In this document: positions 50,418-59,113 of the stretch, piece after piece | How the letters are laid out: every line of letters begins with the position of its first letter | How positions within the stretch are numbered: the stretch's first letter is position 1 | DNA from: Paeniglutamicibacter cryotolerans | Lineage (GTDB): Bacteria > Actinomycetota > Actinomycetes > Actinomycetales > Micrococcaceae | Reading direction: 5' to 3' | Assembly (NCBI RefSeq): GCF_014190875.1 | Contig: NZ_JACHVS010000002.1 | Span: 186,001 to 250,000 of the forward strand | DNA: 64,000 nt | The notes under the pieces: generated by a model | The model's input: only the letters and a program-made list of their open reading frames with translations | The model's database searches: none | Told to the model about the DNA's origin: nothing | Translations under genes and position numbers: made by a program

Positions 50418-51401
50418 ATGGGCACCATGGAATACCGCCGCCTGGGCAACTCCGGACTCACCGTTTCGCTGGTGGGTCTCGGCTGCAACAACCTCGGCCG
50501 TCCGGGCACCGTCACCGAGTCGCAGGAGGGTACCGACGCCATCGTGCATGCGGCGATGGATGCGGGGGTGACGTTGTTCGATGTCGCAGACGTCTATGGG
50601 AGCACTCCGGGCCTCTCCGAGGAGCGGCTGGGTGCGGCGCTGGGCAACCGCCGCGACGACGTGGTGCTGGCCACCAAGTTCGGCATGGACATGAACGGGG
50701 CCAACGGCAACGACTTCGGTGCCCGTGGTTCCCGGCGCTACATCGTCACCGCCGTGGAGGCGTCGCTACGCCGCCTGAACACCGACTACATCGACCTGTA
50801 CCAGTTCCACACCCCTGATCCGGCAACACCGATCGAGGAGACGCTGGCGGCCCTCGATGACCTGGTGTCAGCGGGCAAGGTCCGCTACATCGGGCATTCC
50901 AACCGGGCAGGCTGGCAAATCGCCGAAGCAGAATTCACCGCCCGCGCCACCGGCTCCGCCCGGTTCGTATCCAGCCAGAACCACTACAACCTGCTGGACC
51001 GCCGCGCAGAGTTGGAGGTCACCCCGGCGGCGGAGGCCTACGGGTTGGGGCTGCTGCCCTACTTCCCGCTGGCCAACGGGCTGCTGACCGGCAAATACAG
51101 CGGCGGCACCGCACCGCAGGGAAGCCGGCTCACCCACTCCCGGCAGAACCTGTTCGCCGAGGCCGACTTCACCCAGCTGGCGGCCTTCGGAGCCTTCGCC
51201 AGGGCCCGGGACCTGACCGAGCTGCAAGTCGCCTTCTCCTGGCTGGCCGCACAGCGCAGCGTATCCAGCGTGATTGCCGGGGCCACGCGCCCGGAGCAGG
51301 TCATCGAGAACGCAGCATCGGCCGGGTGGAAGCCCACGGCAGCGGACTTGGTGGAGCTGGATGCCATCTTCCCGCGGGTGCAAAAGGTCGCCCTGTTCTG
51401 A
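50418..51401 (+). CDS. Aldo/keto reductase
   Basis: A 327-residue NADPH-dependent oxidoreductase with an (alpha/beta)8 barrel. The catalytic tetrad is visible as Asp and Tyr in LFDVADVYGS, Lys in LATKFGMDMN and His in LYQFHTPDPATP. Cofactor-binding residues are in SSVIAGATRPEQVIENA near the C-terminus. The family acts on diverse carbonyl substrates, so the substrate is unknown. ATG 50418 is chosen (GAAAGG upstream); ATG 50397 and 50427 are in frame. Divergent from argG. Confidence 0.92.
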   Translation: MGTMEYRRLGNSGLTVSLVGLGCNNLGRPGTVTESQEGTDAIVHAAMDAGVTLFDVADVYGSTPGLSEERLGAALGNRRDDVVLATKFGMDMNGANGNDFGARGSRRYIVTAVEASLRRLNTDYIDLYQFHTPDPATPIEETLAALDDLVSAGKVRYIGHSNRAGWQIAEAEFTARATGSARFVSSQNHYNLLDRRAELEVTPAAEAYGLGLLPYFPLANGLLTGKYSGGTAPQGSRLTHSRQNLFAEADFTQLAAFGAFARARDLTELQVAFSWLAAQRSVSSVIAGATRPEQVIENAASAGWKPTAADLVELDAIFPRVQKVALF

Positions 51402-51415
51402 TCTCGGGAGTAGCC

Positions 51416-52099
51416 TTGGCTCGGATTGACTGGATCGGGAACATGGTGGGGCGGATGGAAGAATTCGAGCGCTGGGAGCTGTTCATCGAGGAGAACCAAC
51501 GCACCGGCGTGCTCTATCGGCGCTTTTCCGACAACGTGCTGCTCACCCGGGTCACCCTGGGCGAGAGCCCTTCCTTGTACCGGGCAGAATCCCGGATCAG
51601 GCTGACCGGGGACCATTCGGCGTGGGAACTGAGCTGGTTCCGCAGCTCGGAGATGGACGAACCCCGGCTGATGCTGCGCAAACCAGGAACGCCGGAGGGT
51701 TCGATGCCCGGCTACGGCGAGTTCCTCATGCTGCGCCGGCTGCTGGAGTCCGGGGCCTCGTCGCTCGAATTCACGCGCCTAGGCGATGAGGGCGTGGGCC
51801 GGTCAGGCCGCGGGCCGGGTGTCGGCGAGGCGGATCTGGTCAGGCTGGAGTTGGCCCCTGAAACCGAAATGCTCGAGGTTCCCCACCGGGCCGAGGTCGA
51901 ATGCCTGCGGGTCGATGTCCACAGCGGGGGCAAGGTGCTGGTCAGGCATTGGGTGCATGCGGACCGAGTGGTTGCCAGTGACTGGGGTGCCGCCATGTCA
52001 TACCGGGTCCCCGGCGGGCCGGCGGATGCCGGTTGGATTTCGTTGGAGGGTCTGGACGAGGGGTCGATCGAGTTCCTGACCCAGGGGTTCGACGGCTAG
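51416..52099 (+). CDS. Hypothetical protein
   Basis: A 227-residue soluble protein I do not recognise. It reads LARIDWIGNMVGRMEEFERW at the start and is rich in charged and aromatic residues, with beta-strand-like repeats (RAESRIRLTGDHSAWELSWF, EVECLRVDVHSGGKVLVRHW). No signal peptide or helix in the membrane. TTG 51416 is chosen because GGGAG lies five bases before it; ATG 51443 is the alternative. It follows the aldo/keto reductase by 14 bases, so they may be co-transcribed. Confidence 0.65.
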   Translation: MARIDWIGNMVGRMEEFERWELFIEENQRTGVLYRRFSDNVLLTRVTLGESPSLYRAESRIRLTGDHSAWELSWFRSSEMDEPRLMLRKPGTPEGSMPGYGEFLMLRRLLESGASSLEFTRLGDEGVGRSGRGPGVGEADLVRLELAPETEMLEVPHRAEVECLRVDVHSGGKVLVRHWVHADRVVASDWGAAMSYRVPGGPADAGWISLEGLDEGSIEFLTQGFDG

Positions 52100-52105
52100 G
52101 GGCCC

Positions 52106-52430
52106 TCACCAGGCGATGTCCGCGATGCCCTTAAAGGGGAAGCGGAGGTGGCGGAGTTCCTCGAATTCGGGCAACGTGAGCTGGTCCTGGTCCTGGCCAG
52201 CAGGAAGGCCCGTGCCCTGAGTGCTCCGTGGTCCTGACTGACCAGGCGCGGTCAGGACCCGGTCGGTCTGGCCGTGTTGCGGTAGAGCTGTTCCTTCGCG
52301 TCCTTCGCGGTGGAGACCGGCCCGCCGAGGACGCTGATCTGGGGTCCTGGACTTCGGCGTCTTCGAAGAGGGCCTTCTCCTGCAGTCCCCAGAGGCCGTT
52401 CTGCTTGACCTGGTTGAACCCGTCCATCTG
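52106..52430 (-). pseudogene. Decayed gene fragment of unknown family
   Basis: Three minus-strand segments in different frames look like protein while their surroundings do not: MDGFNQVKQNGLWGLQEKAL FEDAEV (from 52427), ISVLGGPVSTAKDAKEQLYR NTARPTG (about 52260-52340), and QDQLTLPEFEELRHLRFPFK GIADIAW ending at 52106. Read in order they could be one gene with at least two frameshifts. I do not recognise the family. The rest of 52100-52591, up to the Rieske gene, shows nothing else. Confidence 0.35.
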
Positions 52431-52591
52431 CGGGGTGGTGTTGCTTCAGTATGGCGGGGCCCCGGTTCGCAGCGGAACTCGGGTGTGCCCGGGAACACCG
52501 AATCAAAGCCGGCGCCCGATGGTCTCGAGCAGGGGGCGAGGGCATGCCGCCGCGCAGTATCTTCTCGTTACCGCCGGCCGGGACGCGTCCG

Positions 52592-53032
52592 CTACACGTA
52601 GAGCACGACGTCCTTGCCGACGATGGCAGCGGCAAAGCGCGCCAGCGCGTCGCGGGCCGGTCCGCCGGTGGCATGGCCGTCGGTGAAGTCGAAGCGCGAG
52701 CCGTGGCACGGGCAGGCGAAGTCCTTTTCCTCGCCCTGCACCTGGCAGCCTGCGTGCGTGCAGACCGCCGTATAGGCCAGCACGGTCTTCTCGTCCTCGC
52801 GGTAGAGCAGGTAGTTCTTTGCCTCGGCCGTGACGGACAGGGTGCCGCCGATGGCGAGGTCCGCCACAGCGGCGACCTTTACTCCTGCGCCGGAGGGTTC
52901 GGGAACCGGCCCGGGGTTGTTGTTCGGGGCGGCCGATGACCCGTCGCCGCAGGCGGCAAGGGCCAAGGTGGCACCGGCAGCGACTGCCGATCCCAGGACG
53001 GCGCGACGGCAGGGGGAAAGGGAGATGCTCAT
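52592..53032 (-). CDS. Rieske [2Fe-2S] lipoprotein (downstream copy)
   Basis: A 146-residue exported iron-sulfur protein. The N-terminus carries a twin-arginine-like CRRAVLGSAVAAGATL followed by a lipobox (LALAAC, Cys about 28), so it is probably Tat-exported folded and then lipidated. After a Pro/Asn-rich linker the Rieske domain has both cluster boxes, CTHAGC and CPCHGS (about residues 91 and 108). No cytochrome b or oxygenase partner is nearby, so the redox partner is unknown. It follows a similar gene 66 bases upstream. Confidence 0.9.
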   Translation of the reverse strand: MSISLSPCRRAVLGSAVAAGATLALAACGDGSSAAPNNNPGPVPEPSGAGVKVAAVADLAIGGTLSVTAEAKNYLLYREDEKTVLAYTAVCTHAGCQVQGEEKDFACPCHGSRFDFTDGHATGGPARDALARFAAAIVGKDVVLYV

Positions 53033-53098
53033 GGGTCCATCGTTTCATGGACCGGCGGGCATCTGCGAACCGCCCCGGTGCCCGCCGGAGGGCACCGG

Positions 53099-53527
53099 CT
53101 ACAGGTACAGGACGATCTTGCCGTCCTTGATCTCCGCCGCATAGCGGGTCAGCGGCTTGGGCGCGGGGCCCTGGATCACCGATCCGTCGCTGTGGGAGTA
53201 TTCCGAACCGTGGCAGGGGCACTTGAAGAGCGCCTTGGTCACGCCCACGGTGCAACCCTGATGGGTGCAGATCGACGTGTAGGCGAGCACCGTTGCCTCA
53301 TCCGGACGGTAGAAAAGGTAGTCGTGCCCGCCCACGGACAGCGATGCACTTCCGCCCACGGGCAGCGCAGAGACGGGCCCGGCGTCGTTGGGCGTTCCGG
53401 TGGCCGAGGGCAGTGGATCGGTCTTCGAGCCCCCGCCGCAGGCGGCCAGGGTGGCGACGGAGCCGACGGCAAGGGTGGTGCCCAGCAGAACGCGCCGTGT
53501 CGGGGGGCCGACTGTCATCTCATTCAT
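53099..53527 (-). CDS. Rieske [2Fe-2S] lipoprotein (upstream copy)
   Basis: A 142-residue paralogue of the next gene: TRRVLLGTTLAVGSVATLAAC gives an RR motif and lipobox, then a Gly/Ser/Asp-rich linker and the Rieske boxes CTHQGC and CPCHGS. The last residues (IKDGKIVLYL) match the paralogue's IVGKDVVLYV. The tandem arrangement suggests duplication and perhaps a two-protein electron chain at the outer face of the membrane. ATG 53527 is tentative; ATG 53518 is in frame. Confidence 0.9.
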   Translation of the reverse strand: MNEMTVGPPTRRVLLGTTLAVGSVATLAACGGGSKTDPLPSATGTPNDAGPVSALPVGGSASLSVGGHDYLFYRPDEATVLAYTSICTHQGCTVGVTKALFKCPCHGSEYSHSDGSVIQGPAPKPLTRYAAEIKDGKIVLYL

Positions 53528-53585
53528 ACCCCCAGTGTTGCACCGCGCAGACCGTTCCGACAGGTCGGAGCCCGACCGGAAAGGG

Positions 53586-53627
53586 GTGTGCCCCCGCTCC
53601 CCGGAAAGCCGGGGAGCGGGGGCACAC
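53586..53627. terminator. 19-bp perfect hairpin after fadB
   Basis: Bases 53586-53604 are the exact reverse complement of 53609-53627 with loop AAAG. It lies just past the fadB stop on the minus strand and upstream of the Rieske genes, separating the two transcription units. Confidence 0.85.
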
Positions 53628-53652
53628 AGGGAAGGCGGTGAACCGGAGCGGA

Positions 53653-55785
53653 TCAGGCCCGGTGGAACCTGCGGCCGTTGACCCGCTCGGAGGCGCCGAC
53701 CTGGTCGAGGTAGGGGGTGATGCCGCCCAGATGCATGGGCCAGCCGGCGCCCATGATCATGCACAGGTCGATGTCCTCGGGCCCGGCGACGACTCCCTCC
53801 TCGAGCATCATCCCGATCTCGCGCGCCAGCGCGTCCTGGGTCCGGGTCAGCAGCTCCTCTCCGGTGAGCGGCGCATTGCCGAATTCCAGCACCGCCAGGG
53901 TGGAGGCCGGGACCTCCACTGCGCCATCGGACGCCGGTGCCCAGAGGCCGCGGATCCCGTGATCGATCAGTGCCTGCTGGTTCGCCGAGACGCGGAAGCG
54001 CTCGCCGAAGGCGGCGTGCAGGGATTCGGTCACGTGCTGGGCCACCGGTATCCCGACCATGGCCAGCAGCGTGAACGGGCTCATCGGCAGGCCCATGGGA
54101 CGCAGCGCTCCATCTGCCACATGGGGGTCGGTGCCGTCGTCGAAGGCGTTGGCTATCTCGCCCATCAGGCACAGCAGCACCCGGTTGACCACGAACGCCG
54201 GAGAGTCCTTGACCAGCACGCAGGTCTTGCGCAGCTCCTTGCCCAGGGCGAAGGCCGTGGCCAGCACCGCGTCGTCGGTCTCCGGTGCGCGGACGATCTC
54301 CAGCAACGGCATCTGCGCGACCGGGTTGAAGAAGTGGAAGCCCACGACCCGCTCCGGGTGCCGAAGCTCGGCTGCCATCGCCGTGACCGAGAGCGATGAG
54401 GTGTTGGTGGCCAGGATGCATTCGGCGGATACCACGGCCTCCACCTCGGCGAACACCTGCTTCTTGACCGAGAGCTCCTCGAAGACCGCCTCGATGACGA
54501 AGTCGGCATCGGCAAACGCCTCCTTGGTGACCGAACCGGTGATCAGCGCTCGGGTGCGGTTTGCCGCGTCGCGGCCCAGGCGCTTCTTGGCCAGCAGCTT
54601 GTCGATCTCCGCGTTGATGTGGGCGAGGCCGGCGTCCACGCGGTCCTGGTCGATGTCGGTGATGATAACGGGGACCTTGAGCCGGGTCGCGAAGAGCAGC
54701 GCCAGCTGGGCCGCCATGAGCCCGGCGCCGACGACGCCGACCTTGGTCACCGCACGGGCCAGTTTCCGCTCCGGGGCCCCTGCCGGCCGCTTGGAACGCT
54801 TCTGGACCAGCTCGAGGAACGCGTAGACCGTGTTGTGGAAGGCGGTGGAGCCCATCAGCGAGGTCAGTGCCGCGCATTCGAGTGCGGCCGATTCCTTCTG
54901 CGTGGCGGTCTTGCCCGCCTCGAAGACATCGATCACCCTGGCCGGGGCGGGTGCGGCGTTTGAGGTCTTGGCCTCCACGAAGGCGCGCGCCTTGGCAGCC
55001 GCCGCATCCCAGCGGTCAGCCGCTTCCGGGTCTGTGGCCGGATCCACCGCCCGCGGGCGCTCCACGGTGACCTTGCCGCCCAGCACGGCATCGGCCCAGG
55101 CCAATGACTGCTCGAGGAAGTCAGCCGGTTCGAACAGGGCGTCGGCGATGCCCATCGCGTGGGCCGCGGCGCCGTTGAGCGAGCGGTTGTTGTTCAGCGG
55201 GTTTTCGATCATGACCGTCATGGCGGCCTCGGGGCCAATCAGCCGCGGCAGCCGGTATACCCCGCCCCAGCCGGGGACCAGGCCGATGAACGCCTCGGGC
55301 AGCCCGATGCCGTTGGCGCCGCTGGACACGGTGCGGTAGGTGGCGGCCAGGGCGATTTCCAGCCCGCCGCCCAGCGCCACGCCGTTGATGAACGCGAACG
55401 TGGGAACACCCAGATCGGCCAGCAGGTCGTAGGCGGCATGCCCGAGCTCGGCCATGGCGCGGCCCTCGGACTCCTTGCGCAGGCCCTTGACCCCGTTCAG
55501 GTCAGCCCCGGCGACCAGGTAGTACGGCTTGCCCGTGAGAGCCAGCGCGTGGATCTCCCCGGCTGCCGCACGGGCCGCCTGGGCGGCCAGCGTGCGGCCG
55601 ATCCCGATCATGGAGCCCGGGCCCAGCGTGGTGGGCTTGGAGTGGTCCAGCCCGTTGTCCAGCGTCAGCAAAGCCAGCACCCTGCCGGAGGCCAGGGTGA
55701 CATCGTGCACGATGGCGTGCGTGATGACCTCGTTAGGGACCAGGGCGGCGAGCTGCTCGAAGCGCTCGAAGTTCGTCGGTGCCAT
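53653..55785 (-). CDS. fadB: Fatty-acid oxidation complex alpha subunit (enoyl-CoA hydratase / 3-hydroxyacyl-CoA dehydrogenase)
   Basis: A 710-residue bifunctional beta-oxidation enzyme. Residues about 1-270 are a crotonase domain (GRVLALLTLDNGLDHSKP, FAFINGVALGGGLEIALAAT). From about 345 a NAD-binding 3-hydroxyacyl-CoA dehydrogenase follows (KVGVVGAGLMAAQLALLF). Its catalytic region is VVGFHFFNPVAQMPLLEIV, and a C-terminal helical domain ends RRFHRA. It hydrates enoyl-CoA and oxidises the product. It starts three bases after the fadA stop, forming the usual fadA-fadB operon. Confidence 0.95.
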   Translation of the reverse strand: MAPTNFERFEQLAALVPNEVITHAIVHDVTLASGRVLALLTLDNGLDHSKPTTLGPGSMIGIGRTLAAQAARAAAGEIHALALTGKPYYLVAGADLNGVKGLRKESEGRAMAELGHAAYDLLADLGVPTFAFINGVALGGGLEIALAATYRTVSSGANGIGLPEAFIGLVPGWGGVYRLPRLIGPEAAMTVMIENPLNNNRSLNGAAAHAMGIADALFEPADFLEQSLAWADAVLGGKVTVERPRAVDPATDPEAADRWDAAAAKARAFVEAKTSNAAPAPARVIDVFEAGKTATQKESAALECAALTSLMGSTAFHNTVYAFLELVQKRSKRPAGAPERKLARAVTKVGVVGAGLMAAQLALLFATRLKVPVIITDIDQDRVDAGLAHINAEIDKLLAKKRLGRDAANRTRALITGSVTKEAFADADFVIEAVFEELSVKKQVFAEVEAVVSAECILATNTSSLSVTAMAAELRHPERVVGFHFFNPVAQMPLLEIVRAPETDDAVLATAFALGKELRKTCVLVKDSPAFVVNRVLLCLMGEIANAFDDGTDPHVADGALRPMGLPMSPFTLLAMVGIPVAQHVTESLHAAFGERFRVSANQQALIDHGIRGLWAPASDGAVEVPASTLAVLEFGNAPLTGEELLTRTQDALAREIGMMLEEGVVAGPEDIDLCMIMGAGWPMHLGGITPYLDQVGASERVNGRRFHRA

Positions 55786-55788
55786 GGT

Positions 55789-57030
55789 TCAGGCGTCCTT
55801 TCCGAAGTCCAGGTGGTGGGGGTTTTCCCAGATGACGGTGCCGCCCATGCCCAGGCCCACGCACATCGTGGTCAGCCCGTAGCGCACCGAGGGGTCCTGC
55901 TCGAACTGGCGGGCCAGCTGGTTCATCAACCGCACGCCGGAGGCGGCCAGCGGGTGGCCCACGGCGATGGCCCCGCCATAGCGGTTCACCCGCGGGTCCT
56001 GGTCGTCAAGCCCGTAGTGTTCCAGGAACGAGAGCACCTGCACCGCGAAGGCCTCGTTGATTTCAAACAGGCCGATGTCGCAGATCTCGAGTCCGGCCCG
56101 GGTCAGTGCCTTGTCCGTGGCGGGGATCGGGCCGATGCCCATGACCGAGGGGTCGACCCCGGCGAAGGCGAAGGCCACCAGGCGCATTTTCACGCTCAGG
56201 CCCAGCTCGGCCGCCGTGTCGGCGGAGGCGAGCAGCGCGGCGGTGGCGCCGTCGTTCAGGCCCGCCGAGTTCCCGGCGGTGACCCGTCCGTGGGCGCGGA
56301 AGGGTGTGCGCAGGGCGGCCAGGTCCTCCAATGTGGTGCCGGGGCGCGGAGGTTCGTCGGCGGTGTGCAGTTCCCAGCCCGCACCCGGGGCGGTGGTGGC
56401 GACCGGAACCAGATCGGGCGCGATGTCCCCGGCCGCAACGGCGGCAGCGAGCTTGCGCTGGGAGGCTACGGCGTAGGCGTCGGTGCGCGCCTTGGTGATG
56501 GAGGGGAAGCGGTCATGCAGGTTCTCCGCGGTGTTGCCCATGTTCAGCGCCGCCGGGTCGACGAGGCGTTCGGCGAGGAAGCGCGGGTTCGGGTCTGCGC
56601 CCTCGCCCATGGGGTGGTGGCCCATGTGCTCGACGCCGCCGGCGACCACGACGTCATACGCGCCGAAGGCGATGGAAGCCGCCGTGGTGGTCACCGCCGT
56701 CATCGCACCGGCACACATGCGGTCGATCGCGAAGCCGGGGACGGACTGCGGGAGCCCGGCCAGCAGTGCGGCGGTGCGTCCGATGGTCAGGCCCTGGTCT
56801 CCACTCTGGGTGGTGGCCGCGATGGCCACCTCGTCGATGCGCGCGGCAGGCAGCGCCGGGTTGCGGCGCATGAGCTCGCGGATGCACTTGACCACCAGGT
56901 CATCGGCGCGGGTGCCGTGGTAGATGCCCTTTTCGCCGGCGCGACCGAAGGGGGTGCGGACCCCGTCGACGAAAACCACGTCGCGGACCTGGCGGGTGCG
57001 GCGTAAAGGGCTGGTTGGCTCTGGGGTCAC
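55789..57030 (-). CDS. fadA: Acetyl-CoA C-acyltransferase (thiolase)
   Basis: A 413-residue thiolase, which cleaves 3-ketoacyl-CoA in the last step of beta-oxidation. The acyl-accepting Cys lies in IDRMCAGAMTAVTTTAASIA (about residue 108). The active-site FEINEAFAVQ, GAIAVGHPLAASG (His) and TTMCVGLGMGGT (second Cys) are all present. The start is GTG 57030, preceded by AGAGGAG; upstream in-frame codons read through the promoter. First gene of the fadA-fadB operon. Confidence 0.95.
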   Translation of the reverse strand: MTPEPTSPLRRTRQVRDVVFVDGVRTPFGRAGEKGIYHGTRADDLVVKCIRELMRRNPALPAARIDEVAIAATTQSGDQGLTIGRTAALLAGLPQSVPGFAIDRMCAGAMTAVTTTAASIAFGAYDVVVAGGVEHMGHHPMGEGADPNPRFLAERLVDPAALNMGNTAENLHDRFPSITKARTDAYAVASQRKLAAAVAAGDIAPDLVPVATTAPGAGWELHTADEPPRPGTTLEDLAALRTPFRAHGRVTAGNSAGLNDGATAALLASADTAAELGLSVKMRLVAFAFAGVDPSVMGIGPIPATDKALTRAGLEICDIGLFEINEAFAVQVLSFLEHYGLDDQDPRVNRYGGAIAVGHPLAASGVRLMNQLARQFEQDPSVRYGLTTMCVGLGMGGTVIWENPHHLDFGKDA

Positions 57031-57121
57031 CGGGTGCTCCTCTTGCTGGTATGGAATGTGATCCACCCCATACGCTACTGGTGAGTAACTTCTAGTGCAA
57101 GCAGGAACGCCCGGCAATGAC

Positions 57122-58411
57122 CTACTTTTGCTGCTTTTCCGGCAGCGGTTCCGGATCCAGCAACGCCACGGTGATCACCGGGGCGGTCAGCTGGATCTGC
57201 CATTCGCGCGCGCCGAGATCGCGCAGCGCGGCCGAGACGGTATCCAAGTCGATCTGCGCCGGCGGGGTCCAGCAGATGCGGCGCAGGTAGTCCGGGGTGA
57301 GCAGGTTTTCCAGCGGCAGGTCCCAAGCCTCGGCCGTGCGGGTGATCCGCTCCTTGGCCGTATTCAGGCGCGCGGCGGCCAGCGGGTCCTTGTCTGCCCA
57401 GACGCGCGGCGGCGGCGGGGCGTTGGTGGGGACCTGGAGCGGGGGCAGGTCGGCGGCCGAACGGGCCGCCGAGATGCAGCGCAGCCAGCGCGGGCCTTCC
57501 TTGGCGGCTGCGCGGCCGTGGAAGCCGGGGGTCTTGAGCATCTGCGGGACAGTGGTGGGCATGGCGCGCGCGGCGGCGACCAGAGCGGAGTCCGGGATCA
57601 GCCGGCCCGGCGCCACGTCGCGGTTCTGCGCCAGCGATTCGCGTTCCTCCCAGAGCAGCTTCACGGCGGCGAGCTGGCGGCGGTCGCGCAGCTGGTGCAC
57701 GCCGGAGGTGCGGCGCCACGGGTCGGTGCGCGGGGCGGACGGGCCAGCGGTGCGCACGGCCTCGAACTCCTCCCGGGCGAAGGCCAGCTTGTCGCCGGCC
57801 ACCAGGATCTCGGTCAGCTTCTCGCGCAGCACGTCGAGCACCTCGACGTCCAACGCGGCATAGCGCAGCCAGGGTTCGGGCAGCGGGCGGGTGGACCAGT
57901 CGGCGGCGGAGTGCTCCTTGGCCAGATGCATGCCCAGCAGGTTCTCCACGACCGGGCCCAGGCCCACGCGCGGCAGGCCGGCGAGCCGGGCTGCCAGCTC
58001 GGTGTCGAAGAGCCGCTCCGGGTGCAGCCCGACCTCGGCCAGGCAGGTCAGGTCCTGGTTGGCCGCATGCAGGATCCACTCGGCGCCATCGAGCGCGTCG
58101 TTGATGATGGACAGGTCGGCAAAGGGTTCGGGGTCGATCAGCCAGGTGCCGGAGCCCTCGCGGCGGATCTGGACCAGGAAGGCGCGCTGGCCGTAGCGGT
58201 AGCCCGACGCGCGCTCGGCGTCCACCGCTGCGGGGCCGGTGCCGGCTGCCAGGGCGCGTGCCGCGCGGGCCAGGTCGGCGTCGGTATTGATGACCGCCGG
58301 TACCCCGTCGCGGGGCATGTCCAGCGGGACGAGCTCGACGACCGCTTCTCCGGCCGTCCCGTCGGGGGACTCGGTGGATGGCTGGGTCGATGCGGTATGG
58401 ATACTGGTCAT
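57122..58411 (-). CDS. rnd: Ribonuclease D family 3'-5' exonuclease with HRDC domain
   Basis: A 429-residue DEDDy exonuclease. Exo I has PAAVDAERASGYRYGQRAFL (Asp, Glu), exo II is LHAANQDLTCLAEVGL, and exo III is RYAALDVEVL with the Tyr-x3-Asp. An HRDC domain lies about 230-310 (RRQLAAVKLLWEERESLAQN). RNase D trims stable RNA 3' ends. The last 100 residues form an actinobacterial extension. It starts 22 bases after the DUF3000 gene, so they are co-transcribed. Confidence 0.94.
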   Translation of the reverse strand: MTSIHTASTQPSTESPDGTAGEAVVELVPLDMPRDGVPAVINTDADLARAARALAAGTGPAAVDAERASGYRYGQRAFLVQIRREGSGTWLIDPEPFADLSIINDALDGAEWILHAANQDLTCLAEVGLHPERLFDTELAARLAGLPRVGLGPVVENLLGMHLAKEHSAADWSTRPLPEPWLRYAALDVEVLDVLREKLTEILVAGDKLAFAREEFEAVRTAGPSAPRTDPWRRTSGVHQLRDRRQLAAVKLLWEERESLAQNRDVAPGRLIPDSALVAAARAMPTTVPQMLKTPGFHGRAAAKEGPRWLRCISAARSAADLPPLQVPTNAPPPPRVWADKDPLAAARLNTAKERITRTAEAWDLPLENLLTPDYLRRICWTPPAQIDLDTVSAALRDLGAREWQIQLTAPVITVALLDPEPLPEKQQK

Positions 58412-58433
58412 GATGAGACCAATTCTAGTCCTT

Positions 58434-59042
58434 TTAGCTGCGGCGGCGGTGCGGCAGCGCCGTTACGCCGGCTGGAAGCGGCGGGATTCCGGCGAAGGTG
58501 GCAACCATGTCGACCCAGGCGGCGAGGTGGGCGCCGATGTCCGTGCCCTCCGGGGTCCAGGAGGCGCGCAGCTCGATGTCGATGGTGTCCTGGCGGGCGT
58601 TCAGCGTGCCGAAGCTTTCCGAGAGCACCCGGGTGGCGGTGCCGCCGGCCTCGCGGCGAGGGGCCCGGTGGTCATCGAGCGCGTCGACCAACCAGGTCCA
58701 GGCGACGGAGCCGAGCAAAGCGTCGTTGCCCATTTCCGCGTCCATGCGGGCCCTGATGTAGGTGACGATCCTGAAGGTGCCGTCCCAGAGGTCCGAGCCG
58801 GCCGGGTCGTGCAGCAGGACGAAGCGGCCGGTGGCCAGTTCCTCCTCGTCGCGCAGCGGGCCGCCGGCACGGTGGACGCGTTCGAACACGTCGGCGGAGA
58901 GGGCCAGCGCGTAGGGGGCCAGCCGGGCCGGAGCCGGGATTTCCTCCAACCGGACCTCGGTCCGGCAGTGGGCGCGGCGTACCGCCGAAAGGGCCGCCAG
59001 GAATTCGGGCGGAACCTGCGAAATGGATCCGGGTGAGCTCAC
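58434..59042 (-). CDS. DUF3000 family protein
   Basis: A 202-residue soluble protein with the conserved core RTEVRLEEIPAPARLAPYAL, GRFVLLHDPAGSDLWDGTFR IVTYIRA and AWTWLVDALDDHRA, matching actinobacterial DUF3000, usually next to RNase D and of unknown function. The start is uncertain: GTG 59042 sits where the conserved part begins, with a GGGAAG that is too close to be ideal. Confidence 0.88.
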   Translation of the reverse strand: MSSPGSISQVPPEFLAALSAVRRAHCRTEVRLEEIPAPARLAPYALALSADVFERVHRAGGPLRDEEELATGRFVLLHDPAGSDLWDGTFRIVTYIRARMDAEMGNDALLGSVAWTWLVDALDDHRAPRREAGGTATRVLSESFGTLNARQDTIDIELRASWTPEGTDIGAHLAAWVDMVATFAGIPPLPAGVTALPHRRRS

Positions 59043-59113
59043 CTTCCCGAGTCTAGGTCGGGGGGTGGGCCCACCCGGGCGCGGCACGCCGGGGAGCATG
59101 GGCGCAAGTGCCG

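Noticed and set aside
55159..57006. A 615-codon plus-strand frame opposite fadB/fadA
   Set aside because: Shadow of the two beta-oxidation genes; no ribosome-binding site or domain.
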